A stretch of DNA of 64,000 bases. It comes from Apodemus sylvaticus. Taxonomy: Eukaryota > Chordata > Mammalia > Rodentia > Muridae. Of this stretch, positions 43,820 to 54,255 are shown piece after piece (the first letter of the stretch is position 1; each line of letters opens with the position of its first letter). The notes under the pieces are model-generated. The model was not told where the DNA came from. It did no database searches and was given only the letters and a program-made list of their open reading frames with translations. The translations under genes and the position numbers were made by a program. The DNA lies in NCBI RefSeq assembly GCF_947179515.1, contig NC_067473.1, positions 75,411,719-75,475,718 on the forward strand. The letters run 5' to 3'.

Positions 43820-44965
43820 AGTCTGGAAGGCGCGCGGCTGGTTAAAAAGGGTCTGAAGGACACGAGACAATGCCACGGGCGACGCCAGAGGCAGCAAACG
43901 CCCGCTGAGTGCTTGAAGCCCCAAGGGAAAGGTGCTCTCGGTCCCAGTGCAGACACTGTGGAGCGGTGTGATCTGGCTGGAGAAGCCGAAGAGCGAAGCA
44001 CCGCCGGGCCCCAAGCTCGCGGATGTGGTAAAGTCTCCCTCCTGGCCCAATTAAGCAGGTTTCCTGTGCCTCCCGCTCCGGCACAGCGCCAGGCTGTGCC
44101 CGGGACAGCTCTTCTGCGCGGCATCCTCATGCACCCGCACGCAGGCTCCGGAGATCCGCTCCTTCTTCGGGTCCGCCCGCGCGAGGCTGTAACTCGAGGG
44201 GCGCAGCTCCAGGGTGAGCAGCACCAGAGTGCTTCCTCCCAGAAAACTGGCGCCTACACCACAGGCGACCTCCTAGTCTCAGGGATGCCCGTGCACTCGG
44301 GCTTCCAGGGACCACTACAGACATATCATGAACCCTAGAGACTGGCTGCGTCCCCGAACCTTCCCGGGGGCCCCACCACACCTGAGTCTGACGGACGCCC
44401 TGTTGCTCACCTGAGTGTTCCGCTGCTGAGGACGCTACTCGGTTTCCCAATGCGTGCTTCAGACCAGGAAGGACGCAAACCCAGCTTCTCGGGTCCCTGC
44501 AAGTCTCAGCCGACGGCAGTTCCAGGACCAGCCGCAGGAGACTGGGGCGCCGAGCGCTGCTCGCCGAAAGATGGTGGGCGGGAGCCCGCGCTGCGTTCCA
44601 GCTCTCCTGGGTGCTGGGGTCCCTGGTCCCCTGCTACTGGCCGGCGTGAGATACAGCGACCAGTTCTCCGTACTTTGCCTAGAACTTTAGGGCGCGCGCC
44701 GCCGGGCAATTAGCTGAAGAGCTGGAGCGAGGGGAGTGGAGCTAGGGGGAGGAGCCTGAGTTCTCCACCGGGCAGAATAACATGAAAAGGGCGGGGGGCA
44801 GCAGAGTGGCTCCCACTCCCACCAATCAGGAGTCATCCGGGGGAAGGCGGTGAGGCGTTGGACTTGGAAGCTGCAGGCGGATTCCGTGACGCTAGCCAGG
44901 GTTCAGGGCGTGTAGAGGGGCGGAGAGTAATGGTAGGTGTGGCTGGGCGGGGCAGCGGCTCCCAG
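43820..44965. promoter_or_regulatory. CpG island promoter
   Basis: CpG density rises sharply from GGCGCGCGGCTGG (about 43830) to CAGTGCGCGCCTC (about 44985), in contrast to the CpG-poor remainder. GC boxes lie at about 44789 (AAGGGCGGGG), 44917 (GGGGCGGAG) and 44945 (TGGGCGGGGC). A CCAAT box, CACCAATCAG, lies at 44820, and a CRE-like half-site CGTGACGCT at 44885. There is no TATA box. For a minus-strand start near 44700-44780 these boxes fall 40-250 bases upstream. Divergent transcription is possible. The gene served cannot be named from sequence. Confidence 0.8.
44411..44710 (-). other. candidate first exon of minus-strand transcript
   Basis: On the minus strand the CpG island core ends at CACTCAG/GTGAGCAAC (exon end 44411), matching the full mammalian donor consensus. 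The 5' boundary is not visible; I infer a start near 44700-44780 from the CCAAT and GC boxes. No convincing ATG-initiated frame continues through the donor, so the exon would be largely 5' untranslated or belong to a non-coding RNA. Confidence 0.45.
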
Positions 44966-44977
44966 CATCCCAGGGCA

Positions 44978-45018
44978 GTGCGCGCCTCTTAGGCTGTCAG
45001 TAAATATTTATTGAATGA
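44978..45018 (+). repeat. L2-like LINE 3' terminus
   Basis: GGCTGTCAGTAAATATTTAT followed by TGAATGACTTAG matches the conserved end of L2, here at the edge of the CpG island. Confidence 0.5.
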
Positions 45019-45019
45019 C

Positions 45020-46985
45020 TTAGGAGGAAGTTGGGGTTCGTGCGGAAGGAGCTCTTTTAAGGAGAAGGTTCCAGGGGACTCAAGTAATCCAACGGGCAAT
45101 AATCACTTGAACACTGAAAAGGGCTGAGAATAAATAGGGGGAGAAATATGTGGCAAGCCGAGAGTTAGACACAAGAGGTCAGAGACTGGGTTGGGACACT
45201 GGGGACCTGGCTCCCAAAAGCAGTTGTCCAGATTGGTGCGGGGTTACAAAGAAGGCAGGAAAGGAGAAGGGTGTTGTTGTTACAGTTCCCGTTCATGGGC
45301 TAGAAAAGATGCAATGTAGTTGCGATCGATCGAAACGCAAGAGCATCTGGCTAGACACCCAGGCCCATCCGACTTCACTGCCCACTTGCCAGAATCCTAG
45401 CTTGGATGCCAGCCACTGATAATTTGAGGTCAATTTGCAAACCTCACTTGAGTCCAGCGGCGCAGGTGGCCCGGTGTACAGGGAATGATGAATGCCAGGA
45501 ACAGATGCGACCCTGCACCTGCGGTAAAGGCACACAGGGTTTCTGCCCTCTCAGAAGCTACATTTTAGAGAGGATGCAGACGATAAACCAAAGAGAGTAT
45601 ATCAGGAAAACGTTGGTGAACTGTTAGCACGGAGAGGGCACCGTGTAGAGAGCCTCAAGGAAGCGGGGAAGGAAGGGTGATCAAAGTAGCTCAGGCCCCT
45701 GAAGGCTTCTGGGAGAAGGCTCTCAAACAGGCTCCCAAAGCAGGAAGGACTCAGCAGTTCTAGGGCTCAGGCAGGAAGCGCCTTCTGGGCAGTAGGAACT
45801 GCAGATGGTATGTATTTAACCCCTTTAAGACCCATCTGGCCTGCCTCACCGAACTGGGCATGTTGGCTCCTTTGGCCACTACCCGCGGCTGACATTGTCA
45901 GTCTGACCCTGTATTAACGTTTCTGAGGCTCTTTCCCACATCTGTATAAACCAGGTTTCATTCACTACATTTGGATATTCACTTTCTGGAACCTTCTACG
46001 GATACACTCTCTGGGACTGTCTTTGGCTCTGGCAGGTGGCCGGGGAAGTTTGTCTAAGAAGGCAGATTCTCTTGATGCTGTGAGCCCTAGAATTCAGTTG
46101 GCAGTCTCAATAGGAATGATGCAAACTACCCGGATGGAGCACCAGTCTAGGAGCAGGCCTGAGGCACCTTGCCCACGCCCAGCTCAGGTGCCTGAGTGAC
46201 ACTACATCTAGTATTTCTCAGGACATCCTCTCTTCCTCTTTCCTCTCCCCGTTTCCAAATCATCTTGTTGCATCCGGGTTAGCTTTCCTACCGGAGACCT
46301 GCCTTTTATCCCACAGAAATGTCTTTGTTGCAGGGGAATCCAACCTTTGGACTTTGTAAACGGTGTTTATCATCTCCAAAGTTCACACGCCAGATTACAC
46401 AATCACATAACTATAAGCATACATGTATTGTGTTGAGCCTAAGTCATAGCTACCCGGAACCCAACCAAGTTGTGGCCTGTACCAAATGGTCTGGTAGACA
46501 AAGGTTGGACAGAAAGCTATGGTTTTATTATTTAAACTGGTATACTGTCCTTAGATTTTTCTTCAGTTTCTTCCAAGCTGACTGTGTGTTCCTGTTGGTA
46601 ATGAAGGCAGTTAGTGAGTCAGGATGAGAGATTTGTTCATATTCAAAATGCTTTGCCTACAAGAAAGAGGAATCTCAGTGAGTCTTTTCAGTTTCACTTC
46701 CTCTTCTAAATAAACTTCCAGGCGCTCAGCTCCTACAAATCAAGAGGGGAAAGATTAAAGTTGAAACCCACGCAGAGTTAATTATCTTGCAAAAGCTCGT
46801 TGCCATCCTAAAATTAGCTTTTCCCCCCAAGTCTTATTTTAGCACAATGATCTGAATGTACTAGAGAAAGATCAATGACTGCATATAGTAAGTTTCTAGA
46901 GTCTTCTCTGAAGAGCTGAACAAATGCTGTTGATATTTCTAGAGGCTCTATCACCTTGCAGAGGTTTTTTGCATTGGTTTAATGC
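45020..46985. other. unique sequence, possible ancient repeat
   Basis: The segment 45533-45745 (AAGCTACATTTTAGAGAGGA, then GGCTTCTGGGAGAAGGCTCT) resembles an old mammalian interspersed repeat that I cannot name. Otherwise no feature. A T-rich run lies at 46989-47010. Confidence 0.4.
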
Positions 46986-46989
46986 TTTT

Positions 46990-47197
46990 CTTTTCTTTTT
47001 TTTTTTTTTTACATTTATCAATTGTGTGTGGGGGATGTGTGGGTGTGGGTGTGTGTACATGTGCTACTGCATAAGGTGAAGGTCAGAGAACAACCTGCAG
47101 GAGTTGGTTCTTTCCTTCCACCAAGGGGGTCAAACTCATGCTTAGTGGCAAGTGATTTTACCCTCTGGGACATCTCCCTGGTCTGGCCGAATCCTTT
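46990..47197 (-). mobile_element. B4/B3-type SINE
   Basis: After a TG-rich stretch: GGTGAAGGTCAGAGAACAAC, GGAGTTGGTTCTTTCCTTCC, and the antisense head CTCTGGGACATCTCCCTGGT. Confidence 0.75.
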
Positions 47198-47199
47198 TA

Positions 47200-47875
47200 G
47201 CCTCTGAAGTTCCTAGTAGTTAAGCAGATGCTGCCTGAAGTTGCCTATCAATAAAGGAAGCTGGTCATGATGGAGCGTAGGCAAGAACTACAGAGGCTCC
47301 TAGAGCAAGAGCCCCTGGCTTCCTGGCTTCCCCTGATGCCTCCTGGCTAAGCAATCACCTTTCCTATTTTGTGAAATGAAAATAGTCATTATACATATTG
47401 GCCTACTTAAGAGTTTTACAATCTGGAAACAATTGCTATGTAGACTAAGATGGAGTTCCCACCAGCCTCAATATGATTGAGATTTTTGGTCCAATAATTC
47501 TTTGTTTGCATGTGGGGATGTCCAGTGCCTGGAAGCTGCACTCTACCCACCAGACACAAAGAACAACTGTCCTACCAGGTTGTAGCAACCAAGAAGTCTC
47601 CAGATATTGTCCAAACACCCCTGGAGGGTTATTGACCACAAACTACTGGCCCAGAACATAGCCACTGCCACAGATCAGGAGTCAGTGGAAGTACATGCTT
47701 AGGGCTAGAATTCTGGCCACGAACCTAGGGCAAATTTTGCTTCCCTAAACCTATTTTCATAATGGCAATCCTAATAATACCACTTCTTGAGGCTGTCTAA
47801 GAATTAAATATGATTGTGTAAGAGCAATTCGTGTAGTGCTGTGGTGTGTATGCACTGCAAAAATAAAGTTTCTGC
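47200..47875. other. unique sequence, no gene seen
   Basis: No feature recognised up to the minisatellite. Confidence 0.5.
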
Positions 47876-47878
47876 TCC

Positions 47879-48621
47879 CACTGTCTTCCTATGGAGAGAA
47901 GACATCGGCCTCACAGTCTTCCTGTAGGGAGCAACCACTGGCCTGCACAGGCTCACTGTCTTCCCGTGGAAAGCAAGCACTGTCCTCCACGGGCTCACTG
48001 TCTTCCTGTGGGGAGCGAGCACTGGCCTGCAGGCTCACTGTCTTCCTGTGGGGAGCAACCACTGGCCTGCAGGCTCACTGTCTTCCTGTGGGGAGCAACC
48101 ACTGGCCTGCACGGGCTCACTGTCTTCCTGTGGGGAGCGAGCACTGGCCTGCATGGGCTCACTGTCTTCCTGTGGGGAGCGAGGACTGTCCTGCATGGGC
48201 TCACTGTCTTCCCGTGGGGAGCAACCACTGGCCTGCACGGGCTCACTGTCTTCCCGTGGAAAGCGAGCACTGGCCTGCACGGGATCACTGTCTTCCCGTG
48301 GGGAGCGAGCTCTGGCCTGCATGGGCTCACTGTCTTCCCGTGGAAAGCGAGCACTGGCCTGCACGGGCTCACTGTCTTCCCGTGGGGAGCGAGCACTGGC
48401 CTGCACGGGCTCACTGTCTTCCTGTGGGGAGCAACCACTGGCCTGCACGGGCTCACTGTCTTCCCGTGGGGAGCAACCACTGGCCTGCACGGGCTCACTG
48501 TCTTCCTGTGGGGAGCAACCACTGGCCTGCACGGGCTCATTGTCTTCCCGTGGGGAGCAACCACTGGCCTGCACAGGCTCACTGTCTTCCTGTGGGAAGC
48601 GAGCACTGGCCTGCATGCTTT
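47879..48621. repeat. 42-bp minisatellite, ~17 copies
   Basis: Units start CACTGTCTTCC at 47954, 47996, 48036, 48076, 48118 and then every 42 bases to 48580. Two units are 40 bp, and degenerate copies precede at 47879 and 47913. The consensus continues CGTGGGGAGCAACCACTGG then CCTGCACGGGCT. Variant units differ mainly at CAACC versus CGAGC and GGGG versus GGAA. The array lacks stop codons in all three plus frames and in at least two minus frames. This alone explains the long frames (269, 269, 231, 206 and 193 codons), so they are not evidence of a protein. Confidence 0.97.
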
Positions 48622-48827
48622 GGTTGCTGCTACTCCCTTCCCTGACTCATGGCAGACAACAAGAGTAATCCAAGCAGGTTTTATCAGCAAGTTCTATTAG
48701 GGCTCAAAATTCTTAACCCTGTATTCTAGGAAGCTATTACTGGCAGAACAGTGTGAGCATGAAAGAGGGTGCTGAAGGGATCATCCAGGGCTGAAGAACC
48801 TTGACATCCCACGGCTGAATGTGAGGT

Positions 48828-48888
48828 AAGAAGAAGAGGAGGAGAAGGAAGAAGAGGAGGAGGAGGAGGAAGAGGAAGAGAAAAAAGT
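48828..48888. repeat. (GGA/GAA)n polypurine tract
   Basis: About 60 bases of uninterrupted purines built from AAG, AGG and GGA units. Confidence 0.95.
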
Positions 48889-48889
48889 A

Positions 48890-50035
48890 TGTCCTACTCA
48901 TCTCCCCACTTCACTTTTATCTGAAAAATGTAATAAAGTGGTTTTTGTTGCATAGAATCACCTTAGAAGCTGTCATTCAAGAGTGCTAGTGAGTGCATGA
49001 CAAAGATTGTACAAGAATTCATCTATTCCTTGATTAAATATAGATCATGCACCACCTTTGTATAAAGGACCATTCTTAGCAGGCACTTTATGACATACAA
49101 AAATGGATCAGAAGGTGTTTCTGCCTTCAGTATTTTCACAAACTCCTCCCTAGGTCAGATCAAACATGTATATAAATAACTACAGTACAGCTGCAAGAGC
49201 TCAGGTCCAAGAGACTGGACGCTGTCCTGAGAGGACCAAAAATGTGTTCAGGGAAAAAAAGATGAATCATTTGGGAAGTAAAAGCAGAGAGTAACTTCCA
49301 GAATGGCTTTGCTGACATTTTTAACTTTTGATTTAAAAATCTGTTTCTTACAGTAAAGCTCCCTCTGTAAAGGAAACGGTCACATTGTTAGAGTTCCTGC
49401 TTTAGATCCAATTCCTGCTTAATGTACAGAGATATTATCTGTGAAACTTAAGGTCAAAGTTTATTTTAATTCTGAATGAGTCATCTTTTAAATCAGATGT
49501 CTAACATTTCTGGAATGTTCCAGATCGCTCACCTTTAGAACAAGATAGCTTTCAGCTTTCTCCCAAGCATTTGGCAGAACCAGATTTTTAAGCATGTTAT
49601 CCTTGTTTATATAGTTATTTGAACAAATATAAAAATGACCATTAGAGGAAGAAAGGACGTAGAGGGGCAGAATTTCCTTCAGGACTGAAGTATCAAATTA
49701 TCTCTGAGAACCAACCGTGGGAACACACGCACGGGATCATGTTATCTACTGTAAATACTAAGGACGGTCCACATGAATTATAGTAAGCATTTGTTTGCCA
49801 GGCACTACCAACCTTAGCTGCCAAGACTGCTGCCACTCCTGCCACTATCAGGAGTCTGCCTGTCAAATCAGAATGTTCTGGCAGAAATGTCAGGACGTTC
49901 CTTCTGTTACAAGCCACACCAGCAGAATGTGTGCTTCAAATCCTGATGTTCCCCTTATATCATTTCTAGACCCATGTGCTAGAGGAATGCATCTAACATA
50001 CACATCCCAAATCACACCTGCAAATCTAGCTGCAA
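48890..50035. other. unique sequence, no gene seen
   Basis: No repeat or exon signal was recognised. Confidence 0.5.
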
Positions 50036-50059
50036 GCGAGGCCTGGAAATGCAGTTCTT

Positions 50060-50249
50060 TTTTTTTTTTTTTAAGATTTATGTATTTATTATATACAAGT
50101 ACACTGTAGCAGTCTTCAGACACTCCAGAAGAGGGGGTCAGATCTCATTATGGATGGTTGTGAGCCACCATGTGGTTGCTGGAATTTGAACTCAGGACCT
50201 TTGGGAGAACAATCCGAAGAGACGCTCTTAACCACTGAGCCATCTCTCC
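50060..50249 (-). mobile_element. B2 SINE with long target duplication
   Basis: Antisense B2: T tail, TATATACAAGTACACTGTAG, CCACCATGTGGTTGCTGGAA, ACTGAGCCATCTCTCC. It is flanked by GGCCTGGAAATGCA(G/A)TTCTT at 50039-50059 and 50250-50270, one mismatch, indicating an L1-mediated insertion. Confidence 0.97.
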
Positions 50250-50319
50250 AGGCCTGGAAATGCAATTCTTACCTTTCTGTGCTGCCTGTACACATGAAAG
50301 GGAATGGATCAGAAACTGA

Positions 50320-50405
50320 GTGAGTTAGCTGGGGATAAAACTGTTGGGAAAGTGTTTGCCTAGCATGTGCAAGGTCCTGGGTCCAGTCTTACCTAGTACT
50401 GCAAG
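50320..50405 (+). mobile_element. ID-like SINE
   Basis: GAGTTAGCTGGGGATAAAAC, GTGTTTGCCTAGCATGTGCA, AGGTCCTGGGTCCAGTCTT follow the tRNA-Ala-derived ID order. The only reasonably complete ID in the window. Confidence 0.75.
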
Positions 50406-50440
50406 TTAAATGAACCAAGCCATAGCATCTCTCATTTCAT

Positions 50441-50862
50441 ACACACACACACAGAGAGAGAGAGAGAGACAGAGAGACAGAGAGACAGAGAGAGACAGAG
50501 AGACAGAGAGACAGAGAGACAGAGAGACAGAGACAGACAGACAGACAGAGACAGAGAGAGACAGAGACAGAAAGAGACAGAGACAGAGAGATACAGAGAC
50601 AGAGAGAGACAGACGGAGACAGAGACAGACAGAGACAGACGGAGACAGAGACAGACAGAGATAGAGACAGACAGAGACAGACAGAGACAGACAGAGACAG
50701 AGACAGAAACAGAGACAGAGACAGACAGAAACAGACAGACAGAGACAGACAGACAGAGACAGACAGACAGACAGAGACAGACAGAAACAGAGACAGACAG
50801 AGACAGACAGACAGAGACAGAGACAGACAGACAGACAGAGACAGACAGACAGACAGAGAGAG
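50441..50862. repeat. (AGAC/AGAG)n compound microsatellite, ~420 bp
   Basis: Starts as (AC)n and (AG)n, then becomes a long mixture of ACAG, AGAC and AGAGACAG units with rare ATAC and GGAG variants. Long frames on both strands (for example 50406-50953) are products of the array. Confidence 0.98.
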
Positions 50863-50871
50863 CTATCCGTG

Positions 50872-51182
50872 CCTGGGTGCTGATGTGTAGGCTCCATGCA
50901 TGCATGTGGAAGTTAGAAGACAACTTTCTCAAGAGTTGTTTCTCACGATCCACCCTGTTGATGCAGGGCCATTCTTTGTGCTATGTGGTCCAGGCTGACT
51001 TGTTCTTTAGCTGGTCTACTACCCTGTCTCTGGCCCCCACTTGTTATAGGAGTACTGGGATTATTAATACAGGACATCGTGTTTTGGCTTTTCATGTAGA
51101 TTTTGGGGCTGAAACTCAGGTTGTCAGGTTTGAGCGGCAAGCATTTTTATCCCGAGTTAATCCCTGGCCCAGCTTCCTTCCT
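50872..51182 (-). mobile_element. B4-family SINE, diverged
   Basis: CATGCATGTGGAAGTTAGAA, CAGGGCCATTCTTTGTGCTA, GAGTACTGGGATTATTAATA, GAGCGGCAAGCATTTTTATC follow antisense B4 order. The adjacent AGAC array may have grown from its tail. Confidence 0.75.
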
Positions 51183-51276
51183 TCTTTTTCCTTCCTTTCT
51201 CTCTCCTCTTGTTCTCCCCCTCCCTCCCCGCCTCTCTTGCTTCCCCTCTCTGTTTCTTTTCTTTCTTTTTTCCAGA
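51170..51276. repeat. CT-rich low-complexity tract
   Basis: Interrupted polypyrimidine: CTTCCTTCCTTCTTTTTCC then TCCCCCTCCCTCCCCGCCTC. Confidence 0.93.
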
Positions 51277-51489
51277 TACACAGCAAATATATTAGCAGAA
51301 AAAAATTATGTAATATATCCCTTTTTGATGTTTAAATTTATATTAAGTAAACAATGTGGATCATGTTAGTTCTATCACACTTTATGAGTCTCCTAAATTC
51401 TCATCTCTATATCCACCATTTATTTCCTGGAAACCTGTAACAGACCAGGAGCTACCTTTATCCTCTTTGTGGTAGTGAGAGTGAGAAAG

Positions 51490-51914
51490 GCCAGGACATT
51501 TGGTCCCCAGTTGGCAGACCATTTGGGAAGGATTCGGAGGTGTGGCCTTGTTAGAGTGGGTGTGCTACTGAGGGTGAGCTCTGAAGTTTCTAAAAGATGA
51601 TCTCCAATCTCTCTGTCCCTGTTTCTCTGTGTCTCTGTCTCTGTCTCTCTCTGTGTGTCTCTCTGTCTCTCTCTCTGTCTCTCTCTGTCTCTCTCTCTCT
51701 TTCTCTCTCTCTCTGTCTCTGTCTTTCCCTCTCTCCCCTGCTTGTAGATGAAGATGTAAGCTCTCGACTGCTGTTCCAGCACCATGACTGCCTGCCTCCT
51801 GTCACACATCATGTTAGTCATAGACTCCCCGTCTAAAACTGGAAGCCCCAAATAAACTCTTTCTGTATTGCCTTGGTCATAGCATCCTTCACAGCAACAA
51901 AAAAGTAATCAAGA
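51490..51914 (+). mobile_element. rodent hAT-type element with internal (TCTCTG)n expansion
   Basis: GGTGTGGCCTTGTTAGAGTG at the left, GATGAAGATGTAAGCTCTCG and CCAGCACCATGACTGCCTGC in the middle, CCTTGGTCATAGCATCCTTC at the right; same family as 40655-41006. The CT-rich array 51605-51738 replaces the corresponding middle spacer. Confidence 0.78.
51605..51738. repeat. (TCTCTG)n microsatellite
   Basis: About 130 bases of TCTCTG, TCTCTC and TGTCTC units inside the hAT-type element. Confidence 0.95.
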
Positions 51915-52135
51915 CACTCCTATAAGCCATTCTCTAAAGCAAATGTTTAAAAGGGTGGAGAGACACCTGCAAATCCTGCAATCATAGAACTCTCCCACAG
52001 TTTTCCTGTTGTTCTCAGGCTGCAGACACACACTCTGTGAGTGGATCTCACATGGATTCCACATGGCCAGGCACCCTCCCCCTTCACATGCCCTCTGTCT
52101 CTTCCATTCTCTACACTGGTCTGCCTCTGCATTCT

Positions 52136-52317
52136 GGTTTTTGTTTGTTTGTTTGGTTGGTTTTTTGGATTTGGTGTTTTCGAGACAGGGTTTCTCTGTA
52201 TAGCCCTGGCTGTCCTGGAACTCACTCTGTAGACCAGGCTGGCCTCAAACTCAGAAATCCGCCTGCCTCTGCCTCCCAGAGTTCTGGGATTACAGGCGTG
52301 AGCCACCAGCGCCTGGT
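52136..52317 (-). mobile_element. B1 SINE (Mus type)
   Basis: Antisense B1: GTTTGTTT-rich tail, CGAGACAGGGTTTCTCTGTA, TAGACCAGGCTGGCCTCAAA, GATTACAGGCGTGAGCCACC. Confidence 0.96.
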
Positions 52318-52319
52318 TA

Positions 52320-53290
52320 TTCTGTTATTTCCTGGCACGGGTCCTGGTGCATGTGTTCCCTCTCTATACCTAGGATGTGCCATTCCTTTTCTTCCTTTGT
52401 GAATGGTGATTCATTCTTTAGCCCTCCTTCCGTCATCCCTTCTTCAGGGAAATCCTCCCACACAGCCTGTCATTGTTCTAGCTGAGACTGGGAGGTTTGT
52501 TTTGTTTGGAGTGTGCTTATTTATTTTGACAGCACCAGGCACAGTTCAAGATTGTAGTCACCATTTTCTGATCAATCTCTGTCTCCTCACAGATGGAGTA
52601 TGCATTCATCTTCCTGTGCCTGCCTCGGCAGCTAGCGGTAGGTTAGCCTTCAAATATTTATCACAAGAATAAAAGGAATCACAGAGAAGTGACCTTTAGC
52701 AGGGGCTGCCCATGTCAGGCCTAGAGGACATGACTGCTCAGTCCTAGAAAGACTCTCCCAGCCAGCCAAAAGTAGAAAGATGCTGTCTCCTTAAAGACTG
52801 CCCAGTTGCCAAGGTTACAAGTTATGTGACTTTTGCTTTATCCTTTTTCCTTTAATATATGACCCGATTTCCTGAGCCACATCGACTCCATCAGGATATA
52901 AGAAGAAGATGAAGAGGTCAGCCTTTGTCTATGTCCATCCTGCTGTCCCATAGACCTTTCTCTATTTACAGAGATGAAAACTAGAAACCCATGGAAGCAT
53001 TTACTTCTACCTTTCCGCGAAGTGGGTGGCACCTTTGCAGAGGTCTCTTCATTTCCCCACAGTATTCTTGAGATAGGGTTCCATCGAAAGAAAGTGCTTT
53101 GGTCCCTGGTTCCTGTAACTTGCCCATGAGTCCCTGCTGACCCCCAGAACCTGGATGCCATTCTCAGATGAGATTAGTCCTTCAGAGGAAGAAACTATGA
53201 TGCCCTTGTTCTTATAGAAGCTTAAGACAATGAACTGAGTGTTTTGGAACTGCAAATAAATGTGCCTGTGAAGAATGTGTACTTAGCCTA
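52320..53290. other. unique sequence, no gene seen
   Basis: Frames at 52403-52672 and 52838-53255 have no recognised similarity and no good paired splice sites. Confidence 0.45.
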
Positions 53291-53293
53291 GAC

Positions 53294-53462
53294 CAGTGGT
53301 TCTCAACCTGTGGGTTATGACCCTTTGGGGGTTACATATCAGATTGTACATTATGATTCATAAAATTAGCAAAATTAAAGTTTTGAAGTAGCAGCAAAAT
53401 AATCTTACGGTTGGGAGCCACCACAACATGAGGAACAGCACTGAGAAGGTTGAGAACCACTG
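53294..53462 (+). mobile_element. hAT-Charlie-type MITE with 15-bp terminal inverted repeats
   Basis: Begins CAGTGGTTCTCAACC and ends GGTTGAGAACCACTG, exact reverse complements. GAAGTAGCAGCAAAATAATC in the middle is shared with 13051-13234. The flanking octamers GCCTAGAC and GTATAAAG loosely resemble the TCTAGA-centred hAT target preference but no longer match each other. Confidence 0.9.
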
Positions 53463-53597
53463 GTATAAAGCGTATCAACACCTGGAGTCCCTTTATTCAA
53501 GAAGTAAGTGGGGCATTCTAGACTGATTCTGAAAGTACAGTTTCACTGATGCCTCATGCACACCAGGACTCACACGCAGGGCCTGGGGCACTTCTCA

Positions 53598-53806
53598 CCT
53601 GGTGTGAGGGTCAGGCTCTCCCATAATCTCAGATACTTGGGAGGCTAAGGCAGTAAGAACACAAGTTCTAGGCCAACCTGGGAAGCTTACAAAGGCACTG
53701 CCCCAAAATTAAGGGGGAAAGGACCTGGAAATAATGATTAGTGATAAGGTACTTGACTGCTATGCAAAACACCCTTGTTTACCCAGTGGTTCCCAGAATT
53801 ACTACA
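53598..53806 (+). mobile_element. old B1-like plus ID-like SINE
   Basis: ATAATCTCAGATACTTGGGA and AAGTTCTAGGCCAACCTGGG are B1-like. They are followed by an ID-like GATAAGGTACTTGACTGCTA. Both are diverged. Confidence 0.6.
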
Positions 53807-54255
53807 TGTGTATTTTTCTTGCTGAAAAAAAAAACTTACAGCAAAATAACAGCAAAACAATAATAAAACCAAAAAGCAATGAGTCAAGTAGAATAAAAAT
53901 GCCTATAAATGTCACTTACAAAAATCCCTTCCATTATTTAGCGTTTCCTTCTAGTATTTTTTTTCACATAGATGTAATTTTAGGATAAATACACATGAAT
54001 TCTGTTTGACTTGATATTGCATAAGATTTTCTAATTGCTGTTCCATGATTATCAACATAAAGTCATAAATCTGCCATTTATGGTGATCATTATGAAAACT
54101 ATGAACAGGGGCGTAATATCAGCAAACTTGTACTGCCCTAGAAATATCTACACTTTTATACAAAGAACTCGATTGGAACACCACCTCTCCTAGCTAGTAG
54201 CTCTTTCTTAAGCAACTAGCGGCAAGTTTTAAACTTTGCATCTTCATTTAGAAAA

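Noticed and set aside
43798..44338. Overlapping 100-140-codon frames in the CpG island as protein-coding
   Set aside because: GC-rich sequence lacks stops by composition; frames overlap on both strands and the best splice donor is in none of them with an ATG-initiated continuation.
47879..48621. CRISPR array
   Set aside because: Units are contiguous with no unique spacers, there are no cas genes, and the host genome is mammalian.
47836..48700. Two 269-codon plus-strand frames and a 231-codon minus-strand frame as a repeat-protein gene
   Set aside because: Most frames through the array are open because the 42-bp unit lacks stops; there is no splice or promoter context, and the frame-shifting 40-bp units leave all frames open equally.
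50406..50953. 163- and 173-codon serine/leucine-rich minus-strand frames as a membrane protein
   Set aside because: They are translations of the AGAC microsatellite.
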